NCBI RefSeq assembly: GCF_040687965.1
Contig: NZ_CP156084.1
Coordinates: forward strand, 386,501 to 450,500
Source: Methylocystis echinoides
GTDB lineage: Bacteria; Pseudomonadota; Alphaproteobacteria; Rhizobiales; Beijerinckiaceae
Direction of reading: 5' to 3'
DNA: 64,000 nucleotides
Below the pieces are notes generated by a model that saw only the letters and a program-made list of their open reading frames with translations, did no database searches and was not told the DNA's origin. The translations under genes were made by a program, and so were the position numbers. This document shows positions 38,813 through 48,753 of the stretch, in pieces (position 1 is the stretch's first letter; each line of letters opens with the position of its first letter).

Positions 38813-38943
38813 CGGGCTGTCAGGGGCCATCTTTGCTTGAGAATTTCCGATTCCGAATCGAAAAAGCCATCAAACGTGAGAACACGCTTGGTCGATATTC
38901 TCACCTTTAATGGGGTCTTCCTCAATTCCTGTTGCAGTGATTG

Positions 38944-40193
38944 CTACACAGGAAGCAGGCGGGCCCGGAGGAGCTCTGGCCCTGCTCGTCCATACATCGT
39001 TCGTTTGAGTGCCTTCAGGCGATTGATCTGTCCTTCTGTCTGGTCGTTGCTCCACGGCTCAGTGATCGCATTTCTCACCGCGTCGATGTCTCTCTGCGCC
39101 CGTGCGAGCGAAACGTTGCATCGCGTACAAGCCCGATTTCTGGGCGTCTCTCAACCAGGCGCCAAGCTTGCTGGCGCTCTTGCTTTTGAGGAGGCCCCTG
39201 AAGCGCATAGCGAGCCGACGATTGTCGCGAACTCTGGCCAGTCCTCTTTCATAGACTCGACTTTTGCAGCTTGATTAACGGTCAACAGCCCACGCGGCTT
39301 GATGCAGAGCGCGACGGAGACGATCGGTGAGATCGAACGTCCAGTCGCGGGATCGACGGGTCGCGGATTCGAAACAGTCGATGTGGTCGTTACAGTCCTG
39401 GATCTCGGATTGCGCCACTTCGCCAGCAGCCGTTCGAGATTTGAGAAACTGCCTGTGTAACCGCGTGCTCTGATCTCCTGGAACAGGCGCCGGCCGCGCA
39501 CGCAACATTCCGACAGATATTCTTCGAAATGCCGCGGAGACGTTGTCTTCGGGGTCGAAGCGCTCCGTTGAGGAAGTGCTTCGGCTCGGATCCATTTGGC
39601 GACCGTGCGGCGATCGAAACCGTCTGGCGCGCGATCTCCATCACATTTCTCCCCTCCTTGTAGAGCGCGCGAACCCGCCCGAAAACCGCTTGCCTTGAAC
39701 GCTCATTCGCTACTCTGGTGCGGCGGCGGTGCTCAGCGCCGCCGTGCTTGTCTCTCACGCTGGCGACCTCCTCGCCGTCTGCCGGCAACAATGGACGTGC
39801 GGAAAACCCTGATGCGCGGCCGAGTTGCGCCTGAACGGCCTCCCGCAGGTTCTGCAGGATATGAAAACGGTCGGCTATTTGCCGTGCCTGCGGCGCGCCT
39901 TCGTCGGCCCCTTGGGCAAATGAACCGCAGCGATCGCGACTGACAATCTCGACGCCAGGATGCCGCTTGAGCCAATCCGCGGGCATGCCTGCGGCGCGTT
40001 CGGGAAATAGATCGAGCACCTCCCGTCGCTCCAGGTCCACGATGATGGTCCCGTAAGTCGAGCCTTTGCGCCAAGCCCAGTCGTCGACGCCTACGACGCG
40101 CGCCGTCTCCTCTGAGCCGCGCGCCTTTACTCGTCGTTTGAGACAGCGCAGTGTCGTGTCGTCGCTGGTAGGCATCCCAAAGCGAATATCCAA
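38944..40193 (-). pseudogene. ISL3-family transposase remnant
   Basis: Fragments of an ISL3 transposase in several minus-strand frames: VVGVDDWAWRKGSTYGTIIV, GVEIVSRDRCGSFAQGADEG and QIADRFHILQNLREAVQAQL in the longest, then, after frameshifts, AITEPWSNDQTEGQINRLKA and the C-terminal ELLRARLLPV ending at 38944. The N-terminal zinc-binding region of about 130 residues is missing, replaced by the sensor fragment to the right. It is inactive. Confidence 0.8.
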
Positions 40194-40198
40194 AGATC

Positions 40199-40599
40199 CG
40201 CATGGCCGCCGGATTCATTGACACGATGGCGCCTGACTCATCGGTGGTGATGACGCCGTCGCAGACGCCTTCGAGGGTGGCGCGCAGGCGAGCTTCACTC
40301 TCTTTCAGACCTTGCTCGATCCGCTCGCGGGAGAAACTCTTGGACGCCCGCCAACGGCCATCTTCCTTGGCGAGGGCGAAATCATGCGTTGCGATGACGT
40401 CGAAGATTTCGCTCATGCTCCACTTCTGCAGCGAATAGGCGCACATCGCGAGAAATCCGCTTATATCCGACGATGCGGTCGATCGCCGCCTCATAGCGCA
40501 CGAAAGACTCCCAATCGTCCCGCGCCAGCGAAAAGGTGCTGCCGCTGATGCGGAGGCCGTCATAACCACGTTCAAGGGCGGCGACCAACTTGCCCGCAA
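40199..40599 (-). pseudogene. Fragment of a MEDS/PAS sensor protein
   Basis: Minus-strand reading LVAALERGYDGLRISGSTFS and DDWESFVRYEAAIDRIVGY matches the end of a MEDS (DcmR-type sensory) domain. After a frameshift it continues CAYSLQKWSMSEIFDVIATH, SEARLRATLEGVCDGVITTD and SGAIVSMNPAAMRIFGYS, the start of a PAS domain. Both ends are cut: by the ISL3 relic on one side and just before the TonB receptor stop on the other. The parent was probably a sensor kinase or cyclic-di-GMP protein. Confidence 0.65.
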
Positions 40600-40605
40600 C
40601 TTTCT

Positions 40606-43179
40606 CTAGGGCGCGGTCCGGGTCAAAGCGCTATTGCCGCCAATCTGGTGGCTCAGGGCGAGATAGAATGTGCGCTGGGGCATCGGATTGACGATGAAGT
40701 ATTTGTAGTTTCCGATATTGTCGATGCCGAAATCCAGAGCGGTCGACTGATCGAGCTTCAGTCGCGCCTTGACGTCAGCGACGAAAAAACCATCCAACGA
40801 CTGGTATACATTATGAACAAAGTCGTTATTGGAGAAGGTCGTCGACATGTTGCTCTGGTAGCGCGCGCCGAACGTGAATGACCATTGATCGTCCGGGCGG
40901 TAGGTAGCGACCAGGTTTGCTTTCCATTCGGGAACATAGGGAAGATTTTTTCCGGCGACCGAATAACACCAGAAATCCATGTTGCCAGGGTTGCGCAACA
41001 ATTCGGAGAGCGACCGCGGCCACGCCACGCTCGGAGACCAGCCGGGAAACGAGATCACTCTCGATTTCACCCAGGTGGCACTCGCAGCAAGCTCGAGACC
41101 TTCCAGAAAAAAGTTATCTTTATTGATGGCAAGCTCGACGCCACTGTTGCGAACGCGCTCAACGTTCTTCACTGTGAGGCTCAATTGAGACGTTCCGGCC
41201 AGAGGGGCTGTCTGCGCGATCATGGCGTCGCGAACCTCTTCGTCGAAGAAGGAGGCGCGGATGGTTCCTCCTCCCTGGCGATCATGCTTGAAAACGATCT
41301 CCTTGGTGAGGGCCACTTCGGGCCGCAAGGTCGGATTGGGAATGACGTCAAAACCGGATGTGACGGCGCTGTTCAGGCCATATAACTCCCGCGGCGTAGG
41401 GAAGCGGTTGGCCACGCCGATGTTTCCGGCAATTGACCAGTCCGGGGCCAACGCGCGTTCGAATGAGGCTTTGGGCGAAAGTCTCGCATAGCTCGTGACT
41501 GGTTGATAGGACGGCGCCAGTCGCTGGAGACTCAGATTTGCCGGAAGACCCGTGCTCGTCAGATTGCCGATCGTCTGCGTCAATCCGTCGGAGCCCTTCC
41601 AGGTCTCCGCGCGCAACCCAAGGGTCAGTTTGGTTTCGGGGTTAATCGACCAGGCGTCCTGAAACCACAGCGCTTGTGTCCTGGTCGTGCCGCTGCTCCG
41701 CGTCGCTGTTACGCCGTAGGACGAGAACATGCCCGCAGGCCAATTCGTGGTCAGATAAACCGGGTTGCTGAAATGCACCTGGTCGCCATGGAGGCCAAAA
41801 CTCAGATTATGATCTTTCAGCGCGTCGATGGAGGGGCGTAAAATGCCCTTCAGGTCGAGAAGCGACCAATACGTCCCGCCAAACCGCAAGTCCTTTCCAT
41901 TGGACGTATAGCCCCCGTAGGGATACGCCGCTGAGAAGGGACTGATCTGGTCGAACTGAAGCACCGAAAAATTGGATCCCGATAATTCGAAGTCGAAAAG
42001 GCCGCCACTGTTCGACTTTATGGCGGCGGAATTCGTCAACAACTTCTCCTGCGTGCGGAAATAGCCGCTGCCGAAAGTCAGAAAAGCGACCGGTCCGAGG
42101 CCTGGCGGGCTCGGCAAAGGGCTCGGGCCAAAATAGGGGACATGCCCGAGCGTCAGGTAATTCTCGGGCCGGGATGTTCCATCGTTCGACCAAAGTCCGA
42201 CGGAGTAGGTTGCGCGAACGTCACGCGAGAGATCGTACGAGGCCTTGAATCGGCCCGAAAGCTGATTGCCGTCGAGCCCTCCCGCGCTCCCGAGGACCTG
42301 TGCAGGCAAACCAAACCTGTTCAAGGCGAAGAACGCTCCCGGATACGGGTATGTGTTCGTGGGCTGCGCGACCACCATGATCTGGGGGGGCTGGGCGCCC
42401 CCCAGCCAGTTGCCCGAGAGGGACCAGGCAAAATCGTTGACCCTGTCTCCAATGAAGAAATTGGTGGCGTTTGTCGTGAATGCCCGTGAAGTGCCGTAAA
42501 GGGAAAAATCCTGCACGCTCGTGGTATTACGCACCGAAATTTCGAGCTTTTCCGGCGTTCGGGTGGTGATGAGAAGAACGCCGCCCATCGAATTTCCGGG
42601 ATACTGGGCAGAGTAAGGACCGTATAGAAAGTCGATCCGCTCGATCTCCTCTGGCGACACAACTCCCCAGCGGGGCGCGCCGGTGAGCGTTTCGTTCGAC
42701 ATCAGATTGCTGATCAGGAGATCATCCACGTACACTAGGCTGCGCGCGGGCGAATTGAAACTCCAGGTTCTGGTCTGGAGCGGAGCCTGCGTATCGCCGT
42801 TGAAGCGTTTGCGGACCGCGAGGCTCGGCATGTATTTCAGCGCATCTTCCGTATCGACGACGTTTACCTGTCGGTCGATCTGAGCCCGTGTGACGCTCGA
42901 AATGGAGTTCGGGATCTGGAATTTTTCTACTATGGCGGGAGGCCGCTCGCCCGTGCCTGACGGTTGAACAGGCGGAGGCTGTGCAATGGGCTTCGCCTGG
43001 GCCGCGGCGGCTGGCTTCTGTGGCTGGCCGCCTGGGACTCTCCGCAGGCTCGGGTTGCCCGCCGGTCCCCGCTTGATCTCGATGGTAGGCAGGGACTGCA
43101 GGGATTGGGCAGGCGATAGAATGCTCCCCCAGATGACCCAAATGGCCAGGATGCGCAGGAGGAGTGTTTTTGACTTCAT
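40606..43179 (-). CDS. TonB-dependent outer-membrane receptor
   Basis: 857 residues. Signal peptide about 1-26 (ILAIWVIWGSILSPAQS), a Pro/Ala-rich linker (PAAAAQAKPIAQPPPVQPSG), then a plug domain (about 85-225: ISSVTRAQIDRQ, VYVDDLLISN, IERIDFLYGPYSAQYPGNSM) and a 22-strand-type barrel ending in aromatic-rich QRTFYLALSHQI. The substrate is uncertain: the plug resembles BtuB/iron-complex receptors, and a B12-box-like element lies in the leader. No exbB, tonB or ABC transporter is next to it. Confidence 0.88.
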   Translation of the reverse strand: MKSKTLLLRILAIWVIWGSILSPAQSLQSLPTIEIKRGPAGNPSLRRVPGGQPQKPAAAAQAKPIAQPPPVQPSGTGERPPAIVEKFQIPNSISSVTRAQIDRQVNVVDTEDALKYMPSLAVRKRFNGDTQAPLQTRTWSFNSPARSLVYVDDLLISNLMSNETLTGAPRWGVVSPEEIERIDFLYGPYSAQYPGNSMGGVLLITTRTPEKLEISVRNTTSVQDFSLYGTSRAFTTNATNFFIGDRVNDFAWSLSGNWLGGAQPPQIMVVAQPTNTYPYPGAFFALNRFGLPAQVLGSAGGLDGNQLSGRFKASYDLSRDVRATYSVGLWSNDGTSRPENYLTLGHVPYFGPSPLPSPPGLGPVAFLTFGSGYFRTQEKLLTNSAAIKSNSGGLFDFELSGSNFSVLQFDQISPFSAAYPYGGYTSNGKDLRFGGTYWSLLDLKGILRPSIDALKDHNLSFGLHGDQVHFSNPVYLTTNWPAGMFSSYGVTATRSSGTTRTQALWFQDAWSINPETKLTLGLRAETWKGSDGLTQTIGNLTSTGLPANLSLQRLAPSYQPVTSYARLSPKASFERALAPDWSIAGNIGVANRFPTPRELYGLNSAVTSGFDVIPNPTLRPEVALTKEIVFKHDRQGGGTIRASFFDEEVRDAMIAQTAPLAGTSQLSLTVKNVERVRNSGVELAINKDNFFLEGLELAASATWVKSRVISFPGWSPSVAWPRSLSELLRNPGNMDFWCYSVAGKNLPYVPEWKANLVATYRPDDQWSFTFGARYQSNMSTTFSNNDFVHNVYQSLDGFFVADVKARLKLDQSTALDFGIDNIGNYKYFIVNPMPQRTFYLALSHQIGGNSALTRTAP

Positions 43180-43440
43180 GGCGGGCTGACGTGAGAATGC
43201 GTTGCATCACCTTCGTTTGTCGACATGAATAGTGCAACCAAGGCGAGAATTTGTTGCAAGATGCCCCGCCCCTGTAACCGGGAGTCGCCGGATGTCTCCG
43301 GCTTGGATGCAACTTTCCCCAAATTTGCGGCCTCTGACAGGACGCAGCCGTCTCGGAAGGCGCCGCAATCGGCAACCATGCGATATCGCCAGGGCGATTA
43401 TGGCGTATTCCATGCACACATCTGGAATCGTGAAAAGGGC
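43180..43440 (-). promoter_or_regulatory. TonB-receptor leader with B12-box-like element (possible cobalamin riboswitch)
   Basis: The roughly 260-base leader is GC-rich and structured. In transcript sense it contains AAGCCGGAGACATCCGGC (plus-strand 43286-43303), which resembles the conserved B12 box AGYCAGGAGACCTGCC, preceded by GGGGAAAG and followed by pairing-capable GGTTACAGGGGCGGGGC. Other hallmark blocks (GCCACTG, CCCGCAACTGT) are not clear, so the element may be a divergent cobalamin riboswitch or an unrelated structured leader. Confidence 0.35.
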
Positions 43441-43686
43441 ATTTACCCAAGAGCTCGCCTGATTTTTATGAACAGATTCAACTTGAAGCGGATCCTCTTC
43501 AAAACGCCTTTCCAAAATATCGCGGCCATCCGCGTCAAGTGCAGTTGGGCATTCGCTGCATCGGCGAAGAGAATATCGGCTTCGGCATTATTCGCGACGG
43601 CACGCGAGCCAAGGTCTTTGAAGCGACGAGACAAGGGGTAGAAAGATTGATTCGACGCCCTGAAAAACGGATTCATTTGCTTTCAT

Positions 43687-43923
43687 TTACTTTTTTCGCA
43701 GAGGCCGGTACCGTGGCTTTTCGGAAATTGGACGCCAACCTATGATAGTGGCGGTCACCGTTTCGTCGGTGTCGAAATTGCGCCATTCTTCATCAAAGCG
43801 GCAGCAGGCGTAAGGGATTACATACGTTCCATTCTTGTCTTGGCACAAGGCTTCAACGGGGACCTCCTCGTCAGGGAATCGGTCTGCGATGAATTGAGAC
43901 ACACGCTCTTTCAATTTCTTCAT
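43687..43923 (-). CDS. Small protein of unknown function
   Basis: A 78-residue protein starting MKKLKERVSQFIADRFPDEE, with a DTDETVTATIIGWRPI strand-rich end. Composition is natural and the length is well defined, with an ATG at 43923. No family recognised. It stands alone between the TonB receptor leader and a small membrane protein gene. Confidence 0.5.
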   Translation of the reverse strand: MKKLKERVSQFIADRFPDEEVPVEALCQDKNGTYVIPYACCRFDEEWRNFDTDETVTATIIGWRPISEKPRYRPLRKK

Positions 43924-44032
43924 GAGCTCGACCTAACTGCAGTAACGAAATGAATTCGATATAAACACCGGCGCAATCTAGGGGCCGGAAGCGCCGGCTT
44001 TCGTCATTGCTCAGGGATCACTTGAGCCATCC

Positions 44033-44368
44033 TTACGAAATCCACTCATCCACGCGGGCCAGTGCCTTGATGACGTAGTTACCGCCTGGAACGCCTGCGA
44101 GGAATTCCCGAGTTTTTTGTGGTTCCTTGCCAGATACAATTAAGAGGACGGCGATCAAGAACAGCGCCAAAGCGATGAGCTTGAAAAACGCCCCGATCAG
44201 TATCGAAGCCGCAATCGCTAGTCCGAATTTTGTCCTGGCTTCCGCCGTATCTCGATCCATCGCATTGCTCCGAAAGTTCGTTGTCGCTCTGAACGGCACG
44301 ACCCGATCTTCAGCTAAACCTTGGACCGGTGCTTGGGCCGCTCCCTTTGTGCTGTTGTCCTGCACCAC
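44033..44368 (-). CDS. Small membrane protein of unknown function
   Basis: A 111-residue protein with one strong hydrophobic region (about residues 48-83, ASILIGAFFKLIALALFLIA) that may form a hairpin of two helices. A soluble N-terminus and a short amphipathic end (NYVIKALARVDEWIS) flank it. No family recognised. A later start at the second Met (MDRDTAEAR) is possible. Confidence 0.5.
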   Translation of the reverse strand: MVQDNSTKGAAQAPVQGLAEDRVVPFRATTNFRSNAMDRDTAEARTKFGLAIAASILIGAFFKLIALALFLIAVLLIVSGKEPQKTREFLAGVPGGNYVIKALARVDEWIS

Positions 44369-44602
44369 ACCCTGATAGCTTGCCCAAACCCAAGCTTTCG
44401 ATAACTCCGCTATATGGCAAGTCCTCTGCAGTGGAAACGCACATCAACGCGAATCAATTTACTGGGGGATGGTCAGATCATGGATGGAATTAGGCAATCA
44501 ACAACCCGGTCGCCACAGTGGGGCCTAAATTACCCGTAAGAATTTCAACAAGGAAAAGATCGGACGAAAATTGATAAGCTACGCATTTCCCGGAAGCACC
44601 GA
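44369..44602. other. Intergenic region before the porin fragment
   Basis: AT-richer than the surroundings; no gene and no confident promoter assigned. Confidence 0.35.
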
Positions 44603-45004
44603 GTGACTAAGATTTCTGCCGCCTTGATATTTTTGGTCCTCCTGGGTGTCCCCTTTGCTTATGGCGACGAACTCACTGGCCCCAGGGGAACACACCTCGC
44701 GCCGCTCCCGACCTGGACCGGGTTTTACGTGGGTCTGAACGCGGGAGGTCTTTGGAGTAACGGCAACGCCCCCGCAACTGTGGCTTGGTCCCGACTGGCG
44801 CCGGGGAATTTCGCTTACTCAACCGCTTTTGCATCGGTTCCTCAAGCGGGATTTGCTTGGACAAAGAAGCCTGGTTTCGTCGGTGGAGGCCAGGTGGGCT
44901 ACAATTGGCAGGTCACGGATCGGATTGTTGTTGGCGTCGAAACTGATTTTCAAGGGGTCAATGGCGGCAATACAGAGTGGTTATCACGCTCCTCATCGCA
45001 CTAA
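44603..45004 (+). pseudogene. Truncated outer-membrane beta-barrel protein
   Basis: The first 120 residues of an alphaproteobacterial small OMP/porin-like barrel: signal peptide (ISAALIFLVLLGVPFAYG), PTWTGFYVGLNAGGLWSNG, FVGGGQVGYNWQ and RIVVGVETDFQGVNGG. Full proteins of this kind have 220-300 residues; this one loses similarity after residue 125 and ends at 45004. The 3' half is missing, most likely replaced by mobile-element debris to its right. Confidence 0.7.
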
Positions 45005-45310
45005 GGACCGAGCGCCAATGGATCTGTTCGTGGACGTGCCGGATACCTTGCTGCGCCCGACCTCGTGATTTAGGGGACAGGCGGATTCTCATGGGCTGGA
45101 AATTAGCCAAAGGGCCATGGCTTGACTCACCGACCGGCACGACTTGCTGCCCGAAGCCCCGCCATTATGGCCACGGTAAAGGCAGGGGGTTGGCTATGGT
45201 CAACCCCACTACCCCGAGGGTAACCCGGCCGCCTTTCGCCCACCCACGCGGCTTGTAGCCCGATTACGGGCCTATTCGGCGCCTCGCCAAGGGCAATATT
45301 GAGAAGACCG
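45005..45310. other. Debris with two adjacent hairpins
   Basis: No gene is recognised. Two inverted repeats lie close together: ggggttg/caacccc at 45186-45207 and tacccCGAgggta at about 45210-45222. They may be the remains of a mobile-element end. No matching second end was found. Confidence 0.35.
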
Positions 45311-45349
45311 CTAGGAGCACTCCTTGCGATGTAAGCATCCGGTGAGACG

Positions 45350-45529
45350 CGCGGGTTCGTCGGGTCGCGGTCTTTTGGCGGCCGTCTTTCGTGACCACCG
45401 TTTGGCGGGAGCGGCAACGTCCGCTTTGAGCGGTTCTGGGTCGAAGTCTTCAGGATCGAACGCGCTTCCGAGCCACTCGCAGATTTCGGCGTGGCGCTCA
45501 TGCGCTTTGTCGCCGGTTGGCTCCGACAT
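45350..45529 (-). pseudogene. C-terminal fragment resembling pRiA4b ORF-3-type proteins
   Basis: A minus-strand frame begins MSEPTGDKAHERHAEICEWL and continues GSAFDPEDFDPEPLKADVAA and PAKRW. This matches my memory of the end of plasmid pRiA4b ORF-3-like proteins, which are often part of mobile elements. The N-terminal domain is missing. Assignment rests on a short stretch. Confidence 0.4.
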
Positions 45530-45653
45530 TTCCGCCTAGCTCCAAGGCCCACCGACATCTTCGGGCGGACAGCGTCCGCTCGCCTCGATCAGCCGACGGC
45601 AGGTCTGAACCTGGCGAACATGCCCCTATCCCTAACGCGAAGCAAGTCCAGGA

Positions 45654-47168
45654 TCAGACCGGCTGCTTGAGACGCAACCCGCGGGGAGTTAAATAACGCT
45701 CGGCGAGGTCGAACAGCCCCTGCACGAGAAGTGCGAGCAGCGCCGCTGGCACGGCGCCTTCGAGGATCAGACCAAAATTATCCAGTCGCACGCCGGTAAA
45801 AATCGGCTGGCCGTAGCCTCCGGCTCCAATCAAGGCGCCAAGCGTCGCAGCGCCAACATTGATCACTGCGGCCGTTTTCATGCCGGCTAGAATTGCTGGC
45901 GAAGCCATCGGAAGCTCGATGAGCGTTAGGCGCCGGCTAGGCGTCAGGCCGAGCGCGATTGCGGAAATGCGGATGGAAGGGGGGATGTCCTGCAACGCCG
46001 TCGCTGTGTTCCGGATGATCGGTAACAGACTGTAAAGAAATAGCGCGGCGATGGCGGGCCCCGGGCCAATGCCTAGTATTGGGATCATGAACACTAAAAG
46101 CGCAAGCGAAGGGATTGTCTGAACAATGCTCGCCGCCGCCAGGATCGCTCGACCGAGGACTGGACGCCTCGCGGCGATGACGCCTAGCGGCAAGGCGACG
46201 AGAATCGCCGCGCCAAGCGAGATGGTGGTAAGCTTTAGATGTTCGATGGTGCGACGAACAAGTCGTCTTGCTAAACCTTCTAAAGGTTGCGTATCGATCA
46301 ATGAGAAATTTGCGGCCAAGAACTGAGCCGCCACCTCGCTTTCTGAGCGTCGGTCGACCTTCACGGCGCGATTCATGCCGATCATTAACTGTTGGTCGAT
46401 TCGACCCTCGAGCCGAAGCATAGCCGAGAGCGCTCTTGGCGCGCGCTGGCGGAGGTCGGCCCGATAGAGAAGGATGGCCGTACTCTCCTGAAAAATGTGC
46501 AAATCGTCGTCAAGGGTTCGAACGCCGTAGTACTCAACTTCGGGATCGGTCCGGTATACGTCCATTACGTCGATTAAGCCTTCGGCCAGTCCTTTGTAAG
46601 CAATGTCGTGGTCCAATCCGCGGACGTCCGCGGCGCTGAGGCCGTAAGTCGCCTGGACAGCAGGCCAACCGTCTGCCCGACTGAGGAATTCATCGCCCAG
46701 CCCGAAACGCAGCGACGCATGACGGGGAAGATCTGAGATCTTGGAGATTCTCAATAGCTCCGCTCGGCCCGCCGCCATGCCCAGACCGTAGGCGTTGCTA
46801 AAGCCGAGCGAGCGACTGATGAGGAGCCCACGCTTGGCAAGCGCCTGGCCAAGCGACGCCTGATCGCGGACGCCTTCACGCGCGAACATCTCGCCCATGA
46901 GCGTTCCGGTGTATTCTGGGTAGACGTCGATCTCGCCCGCCAGCAAGGCCCCCCACAACAGCCTTGTTCCACCGAGTTCTTGACGATGCATTACGGTTGC
47001 GCCGATCGAGCCGGCGAGTTTTGACGCTATGTCGGCGAGGATCACCGACTCGGTAAATTTTTTGGAGCCGATGCGGATTTCTTCTTCGGGACGACTCGCG
47101 TTAAGTGACGAACTAAGAATCGAAGCCAGACAAAGGACAAGTAGGAATTTCTTTCCGCGTCGTTTCAC
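45654..47168 (-). CDS. Osmoprotectant/betaine ABC transporter: fused substrate-binding and permease protein
   Basis: 504 residues. A signal-like N-terminus is followed by an OpuAC-type binding domain (about 28-295: IRIGSKKFTESVILADIASK, EIDVYPEYTGTL, VEYYGVRTLDDD) and a permease domain with five or six helices (about 310-495) bearing the EAA-type loop ISAIALGLTPSRRL. Binding-protein/permease fusions occur in the OpuC/ProU-like glycine betaine or choline importers. The start overlaps the stop of the upstream ATPase gene by four bases. Substrate is inferred from the family. Confidence 0.88.
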   Translation of the reverse strand: MKRRGKKFLLVLCLASILSSSLNASRPEEEIRIGSKKFTESVILADIASKLAGSIGATVMHRQELGGTRLLWGALLAGEIDVYPEYTGTLMGEMFAREGVRDQASLGQALAKRGLLISRSLGFSNAYGLGMAAGRAELLRISKISDLPRHASLRFGLGDEFLSRADGWPAVQATYGLSAADVRGLDHDIAYKGLAEGLIDVMDVYRTDPEVEYYGVRTLDDDLHIFQESTAILLYRADLRQRAPRALSAMLRLEGRIDQQLMIGMNRAVKVDRRSESEVAAQFLAANFSLIDTQPLEGLARRLVRRTIEHLKLTTISLGAAILVALPLGVIAARRPVLGRAILAAASIVQTIPSLALLVFMIPILGIGPGPAIAALFLYSLLPIIRNTATALQDIPPSIRISAIALGLTPSRRLTLIELPMASPAILAGMKTAAVINVGAATLGALIGAGGYGQPIFTGVRLDNFGLILEGAVPAALLALLVQGLFDLAERYLTPRGLRLKQPV

Positions 47169-47938
47169 CCGCGCGGCCCTCTGGAGTTGCGAGCCTGCCT
47201 ATCCAACATCGAAAGGCGCGGCAGTTGCGCATGAATAAACCGGCTGACGAAGGGCTCTAGCGGATGCTCGACCAGGTCGTGGAATTGCCCCTGCTGAGCG
47301 ATCCGCCCTTGATGCACGAGTATGATTGTCGCCCCGAAGAACGCCGCCTCGCCAAGGTCGTGAGTTACGAGCACGACAGTCTTCGCCAGATTCTGAAAGA
47401 TGGTCTTGAGCTGGTCCTGCAAGTCGGCTCGGATCATAGGGTCAAGCGCGCCGAGGGGCTCATCCATTAGAAGAATATCAGGGTCGAGCATCAGCGCCCG
47501 CATGAGGGAAACACGTTGGCGCTGCCCCCCCGATAACTCCAAGGGGTAACGGTTCAGAACGGACGATGGGATACTCGTGAGCGCGGACAACATATCCAGC
47601 CGCTCACGGCGCTTTTCCGCCGGCCAGCTGGCCTCCTTCGCCATGAGCTCGACATTCTGGCGGGCAGTGAGATGAGGGAACAGTCCGCCATCCTGGATGA
47701 CGTAGCCCATCCGCCGCCGCAGTCGGAGCGCCGACCGAGGCGTGAGCGGACAGGCGTCGATCGTGATCGCCCCGCAGTCGGGCCATTCCAGCCCTGTCAT
47801 CAACGCCAGCAGCGTGGATTTTCCCGATCCAGACGGCCCGATTAGCACTGTTGTCTCGCTGCGTCTTATAGCCAGGCTAACGTCGTCAATGACTCGGAGT
47901 TCGCCATAAAATTTGCTGACTTTCTCCAGTCGAATCAT
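47165..47938 (-). CDS. Osmoprotectant ABC transporter ATP-binding protein
   Basis: 257 residues of an OpuCA/ProV-type ATPase without the C-terminal CBS domains found in some relatives. Walker A GPSGSGKSTLL, signature LSGGQRQRVSL, Walker B ILLMDEPLGALDP and the switch His in LVTHDLGEA are intact. It is first in a two-gene operon with the fused binding-protein/permease gene, overlapping it by four bases, so the pair forms a complete importer. Confidence 0.92.
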   Translation of the reverse strand: MIRLEKVSKFYGELRVIDDVSLAIRRSETTVLIGPSGSGKSTLLALMTGLEWPDCGAITIDACPLTPRSALRLRRRMGYVIQDGGLFPHLTARQNVELMAKEASWPAEKRRERLDMLSALTSIPSSVLNRYPLELSGGQRQRVSLMRALMLDPDILLMDEPLGALDPMIRADLQDQLKTIFQNLAKTVVLVTHDLGEAAFFGATIILVHQGRIAQQGQFHDLVEHPLEPFVSRFIHAQLPRLSMLDRQARNSRGPRG

Positions 47939-48753
47939 TCTTGCCGCCGCTTGTATGGTTCGCTTCTAATCATCTAGAGCGAGTGCAATTACGACAAGAC
48001 CGGGGAGAGCGGTCCCGCGTGAGAGGCTGCAATGCCCGTCGCCTCCTCGGAGTTGGGGAGTGAATGGCGAAGCCGATCCGCTACGCCTCTGGGTGCCGTC
48101 TACCGCGCAGCTGGCGAGGAGGCTCGAATACAGCAAAGAGAAGTCCAGACAAGTTTTCGGTGGTTTGGCGATTTTCGTCGCGCTGGCGGCGTACCTGTTT
48201 CCGGCTGCAACCGTAATGCTAGTCCTACTGAGCCTGATCGTTATTTTCCCAATGCGGCTTGTAGGAATGGCAGGCTTCTCCCGCTAGTAGGAAGCGGTTC
48301 CTCACTCGCTCGAGCCCGGCTATTTGAGACCTTGTCATGCGTGCGGCCGCGCTTAACTGTGCGGCTCGCGCTCGTATTTCATTTGACCAGCGCGGCGGCC
48401 GCGTTTCGGCTAATGCGGCGATATAAGGCTCTTTAGCTGAGAGTGTGGCTTAGGTCTGCTGCGCGCGTTCCTCTTCCGGGCGCCCGCTCGATATTGCCGT
48501 TGACGCGAGCTTCGCAGGCTCCTGTTCATGAGACGCGCGCGATGATAACAGCGACCCATTCAGATGTGGACCGCTCTTGTGCCGGCTTCAGAAGAAGCCT
48601 CTCACCATCTCGCCCGGCGCGTTGGCGCCAAGAAAGCTGGCGGGAGATTGCGCTGCGGCCTCTTCTCAGGCGGCTCGTATAAGCGACCTCGTCAAATGAT
48701 TGTTAACCGGGATCGCCGAGCCTTTCGCTAGGTTCCATCGTTGAGACGTAAAA
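47939..48753. other. Long stretch with no confident gene
   Basis: About 815 bases upstream of the ABC operon and the L,D-transpeptidase gene. The only coherent frame is 48060-48287 (+), GTG start, whose second half is hydrophobic (VFGGLAIFVALAAYLFPAAT then VMLVLLSLIVIF) and could be a 75-residue membrane protein; its ribosome-binding site is poorly spaced. The rest shows nothing recognisable. Confidence 0.4.

Noticed and set aside
43207-43515. Minus-strand frames across the TonB-receptor leader
   Set aside because: They have unnatural composition and lack ribosome-binding sites; structured leader RNA is a better explanation.
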